64,000 nt of DNA from Thermoguttaceae bacterium (GTDB lineage Bacteria > Planctomycetota > Planctomycetia > Pirellulales > Thermoguttaceae): positions 1 through 64,000 of the forward strand of contig JAFRFG010000036.1 of assembly GCA_017434455.1 (NCBI GenBank), given 5' to 3'. The notes under the pieces were generated by a model. It saw nothing but the letters and a program-made list of their open reading frames with translations. It had not been told where the DNA came from and made no database searches. Below, piece by piece: positions 43,183-50,610 of the stretch; position 1 is the first letter of the stretch, and each line of letters begins with the position of its first letter. The position numbers and the translations under genes are program-made.

Positions 43183-44023
43183 AAACCATCTGAACCGATT
43201 GGAACGTCACTTGGTAATCGATGACTTCACCGGAACTGTGTTCTATGTGACATTCAATGGACTTCGGGTATCTAATCCCCTGCCACTGACCATAGGTATA
43301 GCGGGTTCTGTCCGTCCATTGTTTCGATGGTTTGTCTACATGCAGAAAGGAGAATTTACCGACCACATCCCATCCGACGACGGAATAATCTTCCGCGCTG
43401 AAATATAGTTCACCGCGAACCAGACGATTACACAAGTCGATCGGAACATCACAATGGAAAACCAGCCGGTACTCGTTCTGTTGTTTTTCGACCGACTCAA
43501 CCTTAAAAGTGTCCGAACAAAGAAGTTCCCGCAGCGACAATTCGACGATATACAGACCAACGAGGGACTGGGCGGTTTCTTCGAACAGACCATTCGTATT
43601 CTGCTCCATCATAATACCGTTCCTGTCGTTGTACAGATCTTCCATTGCGTATAACGTGTTCGCCTTTTCTTTATTCAGAATAAACGAATATTTCGGGTTT
43701 TTCACCTCTAAGGTTTCCTCGACACCATCCTTTAAAGGGGAATCACGGGATTCGGAAAGATACTTCCATTGATCCAATTCGAAGAGATCGTGATAAACGA
43801 CGCGATGAGCGATCCGCTCCTCGGCAGGGGATTCGTCTCCCTCCATTACCTTTTCCTTTTCGTACTCGACCTCAATCCCCTTGTCGTACAACGACTCAAG
43901 ATAAGCAACGCGCTCGAGAACATGGGCGATGAGCGCATCGGCGTCAGCGGCCTCCTCACCGCGAAGGGCGCAGCAGACACCCATCAGCAGGAAAGTGATG
44001 ACGACTTGAATGTTCCTTCGCAT
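43016..44023 (-). CDS. Array protein 5: secreted, C-terminally anchored paralogue
   Basis: 335 residues. Signal peptide MRRNIQVVITFLLMGVCCAL is of the right sub-array type. The ectodomain (EYEKEKVMEGDESPAEERIA, LSESRDSPLKDGVEE, NPKYSFILNKEKA, SKQWTDRTRYTYGQWQG) is the counterpart of array protein 2 in the left sub-array. The anchor (YYGIAEPDSPKNAPSP, IFIAVGLILIGMGIYL, KRRAAAGSAESK) is instead identical to that of its neighbour, array protein 6. This mismatch between ectodomain and end relationships is the key sign of segment exchange. The ribosome site lies in the 18-nt spacer. Confidence 0.82.
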   Translation of the reverse strand: MRRNIQVVITFLLMGVCCALRGEEAADADALIAHVLERVAYLESLYDKGIEVEYEKEKVMEGDESPAEERIAHRVVYHDLFELDQWKYLSESRDSPLKDGVEETLEVKNPKYSFILNKEKANTLYAMEDLYNDRNGIMMEQNTNGLFEETAQSLVGLYIVELSLRELLCSDTFKVESVEKQQNEYRLVFHCDVPIDLCNRLVRGELYFSAEDYSVVGWDVVGKFSFLHVDKPSKQWTDRTRYTYGQWQGIRYPKSIECHIEHSSGEVIDYQVTFQSVQMVSPNKKEFYLKYYGIAEPDSPKNAPSPAIFIAVGLILIGMGIYLKRRAAAGSAESK

Positions 44024-44208
44024 CTTGACGACCCTTTCTTGTTATTTCGATTCCGCGGATCCGGCGGCCGCGCGGCGCTTTAGGTAAATTCCCATGCCGA
44101 TGAGGATGAGCCCCACCGCGATAAAAATCGCGGGGGAGGGCGCGTTTTTCGGGGAGTCCGGCTCGGCGATGCCGTAGTACTTTAGGTAGAATTCCTTCTT
44201 GTTGGGGG
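43923..44208. repeat. Right-array junction repeat, copy 2
   Basis: Covers the signal-peptide codons of array protein 5, the 18-nt spacer and the anchor codons of array protein 6. See copy 1 at 42898-43182. Confidence 0.85.
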
Positions 44209-45079
44209 GACCGAGGCGAAAGGAACGGACGGTCGTGTGATAATGGAGGGGTTTATTATCAAACAAAGAGTTGTGTTCCTTTGTCTTTGGATACTTAATC
44301 CCGTCCCAGTCGCCATAAGTATATTTATTCTTACGAGACCACGGGATCGAGGGGACATAGGAGGAAAAAAATTCACCTTGGTAATTCAGCTCCTCCAGAG
44401 CGTAATCCTCCGCGTTGAAAAACAATTCTCCGCCAAGGATACGATTGCATTTATCTTCCAAGACGTTGCTGCTGAAGGCCAGCCGGTATTGATTTCCGCG
44501 CTTTTCGACCGATTCCGCCTTAAAGGTATCCGAATCAAAGAGGTCTCGCAGCCGACAGCCGCCAATATAAAGTCCAGACAACGCTCCGGTGGAACTGTCC
44601 AGCAGACCGCTCGAATTCTGGTCATCCAAGATTCCGTCTCGATTGTCGTATAAATCAAGAACGGAATACGCAGATTTTCCACTATTGTTAACCACGGCAA
44701 ACGAATACTTCGGATTTCTCACGATAACCCCTCCATCGTAACCCTCATCCAGAGGGGATGGTCGGGTTTCCGAAAGAAATCGCAGCTGTCTTAGTTCGTA
44801 GAGGCCTTTATAAACCACTCTTATAGCCATAGGATCTTGAAGTTCTTCTTTCCCTTCTTCGATCTCCCCGCCTTCAACTTCAACCTCAATCCCCTTGTCG
44901 TACAACGACTCAAGATAAGCAACGCGCTCGAGAACATGGGCGATGAGCGCATCGGCGTCGGGAACAAGGGTGTCGGTATCGGCGGCCTTGGGGTTTTCGG
45001 CAAACACCGTGCCGATCGACAGCAGGACGGCGGTGAGCAAAATCCGCGCGGCGAGATTTCTCCTGATCGGTTTTATCAT
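44042..45079 (-). CDS. Array protein 6: secreted, C-terminally anchored paralogue
   Basis: 345 residues. It has its own signal peptide (LAARILLTAVLLSIGTVFAE) and a short Asp/Thr insert before the shared VPDADALIAHVLERVAYLES. The ectodomain is sister to array protein 4 (LRFLSETRPSPLDEG, VLDLYDNRDGILDDQ, EELNYQGEFF). The anchor is identical to that of array protein 5. It is the promoter-proximal gene of the right sub-array: a TTGCGC/TATATT promoter lies 64 nt upstream and GGAGG precedes the ATG. The differing leader suggests that the internal copies were homogenised with each other but not with this outer one. Confidence 0.82.
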   Translation of the reverse strand: MIKPIRRNLAARILLTAVLLSIGTVFAENPKAADTDTLVPDADALIAHVLERVAYLESLYDKGIEVEVEGGEIEEGKEELQDPMAIRVVYKGLYELRQLRFLSETRPSPLDEGYDGGVIVRNPKYSFAVVNNSGKSAYSVLDLYDNRDGILDDQNSSGLLDSSTGALSGLYIGGCRLRDLFDSDTFKAESVEKRGNQYRLAFSSNVLEDKCNRILGGELFFNAEDYALEELNYQGEFFSSYVPSIPWSRKNKYTYGDWDGIKYPKTKEHNSLFDNKPLHYHTTVRSFRLGPPNKKEFYLKYYGIAEPDSPKNAPSPAIFIAVGLILIGMGIYLKRRAAAGSAESK

Positions 45080-45142
45080 ATATCAACCTCCGGCAAAAAA
45101 CGCGGCGGGGCCGGGAACCTGAGATCCCCCCGCGCCATTTGT

Positions 45143-45171
45143 AATATACCGCGCCGTAATCGCCGGCGCAA
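45143..45171 (-). promoter_or_regulatory. Promoter of the right sub-array (TTGCGC-N17-TATATT)
   Basis: Minus-strand TTGCGC at 45171-45166 and TATATT at 45148-45143, spacing 17, between the pseudogene at 45258 and array protein 6. Confidence 0.65.
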
Positions 45172-45257
45172 CATGAGGAACAAGACGGAATCGGATCTTT
45201 TTCAGAAAGCCCGCGGGGCGAAAGCGCCGCGGCCCGGCGGAAAGGCGATGAAAAAAG

Positions 45258-45845
45258 TCACTTCAGCCGCGCGGCCGGCAATAGTTTTGGGGTCTCGATA
45301 TACCAGTCGTATCGGTCCGTAAGTTTGACGTGAATAAGATTGTCCGGAACGCACGACTCTTCCCCATAGGGGGGAATCTCCACGCAGACGACATCGCGGC
45401 CGCCGCGCCCCGCCAGGGTTTGAATCTCGTGTTGACACTCCCGGCAGTCGTGCTGGAAAAAAAGAACTGTCCAGCGCCCCTCGCTCAGCCGCTTCCGCGC
45501 TTCGGCCGGTTCGATATAGGAAAGGATCGGGATCACGCCGCCGGTCCATTTGTCCGGTTCCAGATCGATCGTCCGACGGCCGCTGGAGGAAAGATGCTCC
45601 CGGCCGAGGGCCGCCAGAGGGTTTGTCCGCGCCGACAGCGCCGCGGCGGCGGCCGGGATGGTGCAAACCGCCCAGATAACGGCGGTCAGCGCCGTTTTTT
45701 TGACCGACAGCGAAGCGCCGCCGGCCCTCGGCCGGGAACAAAGCGCCAGGATCACCATCGCCGCGTCCAGCGCGGTCGTGAACCAGGGATTGACCTTCGC
45801 CGCGCCGAAACAGCCGCAGAAGCGCCGCGCCCGAGAGGGCTTTAA
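45258..45845 (-). pseudogene. 5'-truncated, frameshifted copy of the MauE/thioredoxin-like gene
   Basis: From CGCFGAAKV onward this frame is closely homologous to the gene at 16217-17104 (shared RRTIDLEPDKWTGGVIPILS, the C-x-x-C site FFQHDCRECQ, TDRYDWYIETP). Upstream, the homology continues for only about 18 more bases (AAAGCCCTCTCGGG) and in a different frame, with one extra base between ALSG and CGCFG. The four membrane helices before that point are missing. The reading frame could begin at 45878, but those codons have no counterpart in the intact gene. It is therefore a decayed duplicate; the thioredoxin-like half could still be made only if some new start were used. Confidence 0.82.
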
Positions 45846-45926
45846 TAATAGAGGGTAGTCCCCCTTTTCGCGTTTCACACGCGTGAAGGGCTGCCGAACG
45901 AGGCCCTTGCTTTCGCAACACCATAA

Positions 45927-47204
45927 TTATACAGCGCTGGTTTTTCTTCTTCTCCTTCTGACGAAAGACCAGACGATGATGCACAATCCTATCGCGATCA
46001 GGGCAATACGCGGAGCAAGACGAATTTGCTGAAAGATGGAAAAATCCTTCGGCGCCAATTCCCCGACCTTGCTTAACCAAGGCATTTTTTCTAAATCAAA
46101 CCCACCTTCCTCAAGAGATAGTGTCCCGGCCTCAATGGAGTAATACTCCACATTCTTTTCGTATCTCGAGTCGAGCACCCTAAGACCCTCGGGAACGTCT
46201 AAAGAGAAGTCTTTGGGACTCATCGGCTCATTTAAGGATAACGACTCTTGGTTGATCTTATACTCTCGTCTTTCGATCAATTTTCCGGTGGTGTTATCAT
46301 ACCGTGATTCGGTGTAATTTGTGGGGTAGTAGATTCCCGTACGGGGCTGCTGAACAAAATCACTCGCCTCGTATTTCTCCGTCAGATTTCCCGTACTTGA
46401 ATCATACAGCTCGATGTCGGGACAAACGTACCCCAAGCTGGGGACTACGGTATAGCGCTGGGTAACTTGACCATCCACTTTGCTTTCCAGCGTGTAGGAG
46501 GTTGGCCCGCCATCAAACGGTTTTGTTTCAGTAACCTCTAAAACCGAAATATCTTCACTGTCGCCGGCGATGGCGCGCGTCTGTTTTTTGATTTCCTCTT
46601 TCGCGATACCCTCCCCTTTCTCTTCGATCACGGCGTTCATAAGAAAAGCCAAAACACCCCTCACCCGTCCGAATTGGCTAAAATCCGCGACATTCGATAT
46701 GGTGTTGTTGACAATGACTTGCGAGATTGAAGGATCGAGCATGGCCGATTCTATGCTAGGCGAGGTTCGGTTAATGACACGCTTGTCGATAACGGTAACC
46801 GGCTTCTCGGAATCATCGTCATAGATCACTTGGTTCTTGACATATCGATATCCCTTTTGAGAGAAATCGAAGCGGCACAGACCACTGAATGTCTTCTTTT
46901 GTGTATACTGGGCCCTTACGGAATCGGGGATCATACTTACGATTTTATCAGTGTCTGGATCATTCGGAAACGATTTTTTAAATTGCTTAATCCTTTCCTC
47001 GCACTCCGCTTGAATCTCTTCTTCTGTTTTTTCTCCGGCATTTTTAGACATATCATAGGAGACCGTACCGGAATCTATGCGTGTTTGAAGAAGTGCCTTT
47101 AAGAAGATGTCCACGCCATCTTCCCCGGCAAAACCGCAGCGGCTTACAACCCCGATCAGGAGGATCAAGCCCCATCGAATCAGTCGGCGTTGGATAGTTG
47201 TCAT
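45927..47204 (-). CDS. Secreted protein with C-terminal membrane anchor
   Basis: 425 residues from the ATG at 47204, fixed by a strong GGAGGAGG ribosome site about 9 nt upstream. Signal peptide: IRWGLILLIGVVSRCGFAGE. The ectodomain is polar and rich in Asp, Glu, Lys and Tyr (FSGLCRFDFSQKGYRYVKNQ, PRTGIYYPTNYTESRYDNTT), with a carrier-like beta pattern. One C-terminal helix (IALIAIGLCIIVWSFV) is followed by a very basic tail RRRRRKTSAV. It has the same architecture as the gene at 17737. The base composition is noticeably A+T richer than the flanking cytochrome gene. Function unknown. Confidence 0.72.
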   Translation of the reverse strand: MTTIQRRLIRWGLILLIGVVSRCGFAGEDGVDIFLKALLQTRIDSGTVSYDMSKNAGEKTEEEIQAECEERIKQFKKSFPNDPDTDKIVSMIPDSVRAQYTQKKTFSGLCRFDFSQKGYRYVKNQVIYDDDSEKPVTVIDKRVINRTSPSIESAMLDPSISQVIVNNTISNVADFSQFGRVRGVLAFLMNAVIEEKGEGIAKEEIKKQTRAIAGDSEDISVLEVTETKPFDGGPTSYTLESKVDGQVTQRYTVVPSLGYVCPDIELYDSSTGNLTEKYEASDFVQQPRTGIYYPTNYTESRYDNTTGKLIERREYKINQESLSLNEPMSPKDFSLDVPEGLRVLDSRYEKNVEYYSIEAGTLSLEEGGFDLEKMPWLSKVGELAPKDFSIFQQIRLAPRIALIAIGLCIIVWSFVRRRRRKTSAV

Positions 47205-47393
47205 AGGGAGATCCTCCTCCGCTGCCATTTCCACGGGAACTTCTGCTGTCAGCCATTGTTAGCTAGCACGCGTGGCCGCCATAGCGAACAAATCTTGTCG
47301 ACAGGTCTTGTGTACACGTTGTAAACATGCAACCGTCGATAAAAAAAATGCCGCGGCACACGCTTCACCACTAAACGATAACAAACGCCGATC

Positions 47394-47440
47394 AAAAAAA
47401 CAAGGGGGGAAAACCCGCCGTCGGCGCGTTTCCCCCCTTG
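47394..47440 (-). terminator. Terminator after the HzsA-related gene
   Basis: Minus-strand 12-bp perfect stem CAAGGGGGGAAA / TTTCCCCCCTTG, loop of 16 nt, then TTTTTTT. Confidence 0.88.
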
Positions 47441-47466
47441 GGATCGTCTTGTTATCCGAAGCGGCG

Positions 47467-50364
47467 TTACTTCGGCAAAATGACCATCTTGTTTTCGGCG
47501 AAGCTCACATGCTTCACCTCGCCGTCGTTGATCTTGTAGCCGATCTCCAGGGTCTTGACCTGCTGGGGAACCAGGTCGCCGAACAGGGCGTTGTAGTTCC
47601 CGACCTGAAGATAACGGGTTCCGGTGAAACGCTCCCGAAGCTTATCGAGAACATCGAAACGCTTCTCGTCGGTTCCGTAGGTCGCCGAGACAAGCTCCAC
47701 CTTCATACCGTCCGACTGAACCCCTTTGATCGCCTCTTCGACCTCGGCTTCGGACATGCGCGTGTTCGGGTCGAAGTTTTCGACCGGATCGGGCAGAAGC
47801 ACCGGAGGCCCCAGCATCGCCATCGTGTCGCCGTCCTGACGAACGTCAAAGCGGTTGTTCCGCGGGGCGGTGCGGATACGGGGGTAGATCGGCGGGATAT
47901 TCGCCACGGTCCACGTCTGCGGATCGTACATCTGACGAATCTCCTCGTCGCCGAGGTACGGGCCGTTGCAGTCGACCCAGGCGATCAGCCGCTCGCGCGC
48001 CTGGCCCTCAACCTTGACGTCGTGATGCTCGCCGCTGAGGGCGTTGTGAACCAGGCGGCTGACCGGCGAGTAGGCCGAGTACGGCGGAAGGGTCTTGAGG
48101 TTCTCCGGGTCGCAGGTATCGTACCCCTCGACCACAAAGACGCCGGCGATATTCTTTGGGACGTTGTGCTCATCACGCTCTTTGGCGCCCCCCCACGGGG
48201 TCGGGCCGCTGACCATCGACAGATACGGCTCGGTGAAGGGGCTCACGTCGTTGGGACGGTGGTGAACCCATCCCCACCAGCCGTGGCTGGAGGGGCGCTC
48301 GGTCATGTTGAGGACCTGGTACGCCTCGTTTTCGGGGTCTTGATGGCACTTGGCGCAATAGACGTCGAGGACCGGCTTCTGAACGAAACGCTCGTAGCTG
48401 AGCGACTCTCCCACCCCCCAGCTGGGCGGGGTCAGTTTCACCGGCGGCTTGCGCACGGCGATGCCGACCTGGGCGCCCGAGGCGGTGCTGTTGCCGTGAG
48501 CGTTGAGCTGCTGCTCGTGGCAGCCGGTGCAGCCGCGCTGCTCCCCCGGCATTACGTTGGTGAACGAACGCATGACATAGATCGCCATTCCGTTCTCGTC
48601 GAGCATCTCGAAGAAGATCGCCTCGCCGGAGGGAACCTCGAAGTTGACGCTTCCGTCGGCCTCGATCGGGACGGTGCCGAGGATGCGCTTCACCCCCTCG
48701 GCCTGGAAGACCGAGACGGCCGGGCCGTCGTGCTGGACGGTCTTGTGCCAGGTGGTGTAGGTCTTCGGATCCATCTGGACCACGCGGATCGCCTTCCCCT
48801 TCTCTTTGAGAATCGCGGGGGCGTCCTCAAAGACGTTGTTGCTGTAAAGAACCCCCGGGGCCGGCTTGGCGCCGACACCGATTTCCGGCCAGTCGACCAT
48901 ATCGGGCTTGAACGGCTCGACCCGGCGCTCACGCAGGGGGCTTGCGTAGTAGGCGTTGTACTGACCGGTGTAGATCAGTTCTTTATTGCCGTAGACATCC
49001 ATAAAGTACAGGTCGAAGAACCACTCGTGATCGTCGCCGCTGTAAAGATGATCGCCGTCGCGCGCCGAAACGAGGAAGTACTCTTCCGAAAGGGGATAGG
49101 GAGACTTATACGCGTAGTGCTTGCCGCTGACGTGGTAGTCGTACTGCGGGGCCGGGTCTTCCGGGCCGTTCCCGACCTCGGGCCAGGGGACCTCGCGGGT
49201 GATCCGCTGAAGACCGTCGGGATAGTTCAGGCCGAGGTTCGAGTCGACCGTGCCGATCGAACCGTTGAACCAGGCGTGGTGCCCCAGGGCGGTGAACATC
49301 ACCTTCGTGGTGCCGGGGATCGCGCGCCCCTCGGTCAGGACGTCGGGCCAGACCGATTGGTTCCCCCAGAACGTCTGGGAATTGGTCCCGTCGGGGTTCA
49401 TCGTCCAGAGCGACTGAACGCGCCACAGGGCTTTATCGGTGTATTCCCAGCGGGTGTACAGAACCCGGCCGTCGGGGAGCATCGAGGGGAGGTATTCCGG
49501 CTCGCCGTTGGCCGAGATGACGTAGATGTTCTTGCCGTCGGCGTCGCAGCGGGTCACGGCGAACGAGTGGGTCATCGGCATGCAGCGGACATAACTGTGC
49601 TGACGGCTCGAACAGAAGATAATCTTCCCTTCGGGGGTGTAGATCGGGTCAAGGTCGTCGTAGTCGCCGTAGGTCAGCTGCTTGAAATCGGAACCGTCGA
49701 GATTGCACTCGTACAGGTGGAACGATTTTTCCCCCTTCGGCTGGAAGCTGAACAGAAGCTTTTTGGCGTCGTACGACAGGTCGGGACGCCAGAAGCTCCC
49801 CTCGTGCCCGGCCAGAACGTCTTGAACCTCGCCGCCGGGGTTCAGGCCGACGATCAGCATGCGGCCGCCCGGGGTCGCCATATAGCCGTTGCGGTGACGG
49901 GCCTCGTGCCCCCACTCGTCGGTCGCGTCCCCCGGTTTCCCGTGCGGGTAGGGGTTGTCGATCAAAACCACCTTGTCGAAGTCGATCAGGGGGTTTTTAA
50001 AGACAATGCCGCGCTTGACGGCGCGCACCGCCAGGTAGAACTCCTCGGCCGATTCGGGGGTCTCCTGCGCGTCGGCGTATTTTTTCTCGAGCTGGTCGAG
50101 CGCGGCGAGATCGTCGTCGAAACACACCTCGTCGTCGAGCTGCTCCAGGCGCTCGGCCACCTCGCGCGCCCAGGTGATCTCTTGACGGGCACGCTGGAAG
50201 GTCGGCTGATTGTCGCATTGGAAGAGCCAGTCGGTCTTCAGCTGTTGGCGGCCAAGTTCGGTCAGCTCCTCGGCCGCGGCCGCTTGGAACGAAAGGGCGA
50301 TCGCCAGGGCGGCCAGGACCAAAAGCACCGCTTGCCCGGCGCGGAAGGGGGAGGGGTGTCTCAT
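47467..50364 (-). CDS. HzsA-related beta-propeller / cytochrome c protein
   Basis: 965 residues from the ATG at 50364 (GGAG at 7 nt); the frame opens 12 codons earlier without support. Signal peptide: VLLVLAALAIALSFQAAAAE. A TolB/WD-like propeller region follows (PDLSYDAKKLLFSFQPKGEK, SMLPDGRVLYTRWEYTDKA, LWTMNPDGTNSQTFWG). Two c-type haem sites come next, CTGCH near residue 612 and CAKCH near 670. This matches the HzsA-related proteins widespread in planctomycetes, named after the hydrazine synthase alpha subunit; there is no sign here of a hydrazine synthase operon. A further C-terminal domain of about 90 residues (VKTLEIGYKINDGEVKHVSF) is absent from the second copy at the right edge. The substrate is unknown. 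Confidence 0.85.
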   Translation of the reverse strand: MRHPSPFRAGQAVLLVLAALAIALSFQAAAAEELTELGRQQLKTDWLFQCDNQPTFQRARQEITWAREVAERLEQLDDEVCFDDDLAALDQLEKKYADAQETPESAEEFYLAVRAVKRGIVFKNPLIDFDKVVLIDNPYPHGKPGDATDEWGHEARHRNGYMATPGGRMLIVGLNPGGEVQDVLAGHEGSFWRPDLSYDAKKLLFSFQPKGEKSFHLYECNLDGSDFKQLTYGDYDDLDPIYTPEGKIIFCSSRQHSYVRCMPMTHSFAVTRCDADGKNIYVISANGEPEYLPSMLPDGRVLYTRWEYTDKALWRVQSLWTMNPDGTNSQTFWGNQSVWPDVLTEGRAIPGTTKVMFTALGHHAWFNGSIGTVDSNLGLNYPDGLQRITREVPWPEVGNGPEDPAPQYDYHVSGKHYAYKSPYPLSEEYFLVSARDGDHLYSGDDHEWFFDLYFMDVYGNKELIYTGQYNAYYASPLRERRVEPFKPDMVDWPEIGVGAKPAPGVLYSNNVFEDAPAILKEKGKAIRVVQMDPKTYTTWHKTVQHDGPAVSVFQAEGVKRILGTVPIEADGSVNFEVPSGEAIFFEMLDENGMAIYVMRSFTNVMPGEQRGCTGCHEQQLNAHGNSTASGAQVGIAVRKPPVKLTPPSWGVGESLSYERFVQKPVLDVYCAKCHQDPENEAYQVLNMTERPSSHGWWGWVHHRPNDVSPFTEPYLSMVSGPTPWGGAKERDEHNVPKNIAGVFVVEGYDTCDPENLKTLPPYSAYSPVSRLVHNALSGEHHDVKVEGQARERLIAWVDCNGPYLGDEEIRQMYDPQTWTVANIPPIYPRIRTAPRNNRFDVRQDGDTMAMLGPPVLLPDPVENFDPNTRMSEAEVEEAIKGVQSDGMKVELVSATYGTDEKRFDVLDKLRERFTGTRYLQVGNYNALFGDLVPQQVKTLEIGYKINDGEVKHVSFAENKMVILPK

Positions 50365-50417
50365 AAAAACTCCACGGTTGTGATGATTCGTCGGAAACAT
50401 TTGTGTACGCTAGATAT

Positions 50418-50445
50418 ATTGTACTTCCCGGCCGGGGATTGTAAA
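50418..50445 (-). promoter_or_regulatory. Promoter of the HzsA-related gene (TTTACA-N16-TACAAT)
   Basis: Minus-strand TTTACA at 50445-50440 and TACAAT at 50423-50418, spacing 16; start of transcription near 50411, about 47 nt before the ATG. Confidence 0.6.
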
Positions 50446-50530
50446 GCATTCGTCCGCGGGCGCGCGGGGGGCGGGAAGGGAGTATTTCTGACAAGAAATA
50501 ACAGTTAAAGAAATAGCAATCAAGAAATGA

Positions 50531-50560
50531 CAATGGGGAGAGTGAGACCCCTCCCCATTG
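50531..50560. terminator. 10-bp perfect inverted repeat between opposed 3'/5' ends (weak terminator)
   Basis: CAATGGGGAG / CTCCCCATTG with a 10-nt loop. A second C7GG/CCG6 inverted repeat lies at 50574-50601, nearer the lipoprotein stop. Neither has a clean T tract on the minus strand, so termination is only probable. Confidence 0.4.
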
Positions 50561-50610
50561 CCGGCTGTTTTTTCCCCCCCGGTAAAAAAAGCGCCGGGGG
50601 GAATAGTGCC

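Noticed and set aside
36872-45079. The array as a toxin/immunity or restriction system
   Set aside because: No toxin, nuclease, methylase or immunity motif is visible; all six members have signal peptides and membrane anchors.
47467-50364. A hydrazine synthase subunit and hence an anammox organism
   Set aside because: Only the propeller/haem architecture is shared. The neighbours are not hzs genes, and HzsA-related proteins are widespread in non-anammox planctomycetes.
47272-50508. A 1078-codon open frame on the plus strand
   Set aside because: It is antisense to the HzsA-related gene, whose signal peptide, haem sites, promoter and terminator are all clear. The antisense translation is a Val/Gly/Asp/Arg-rich shadow typical of G+C-rich coding DNA.
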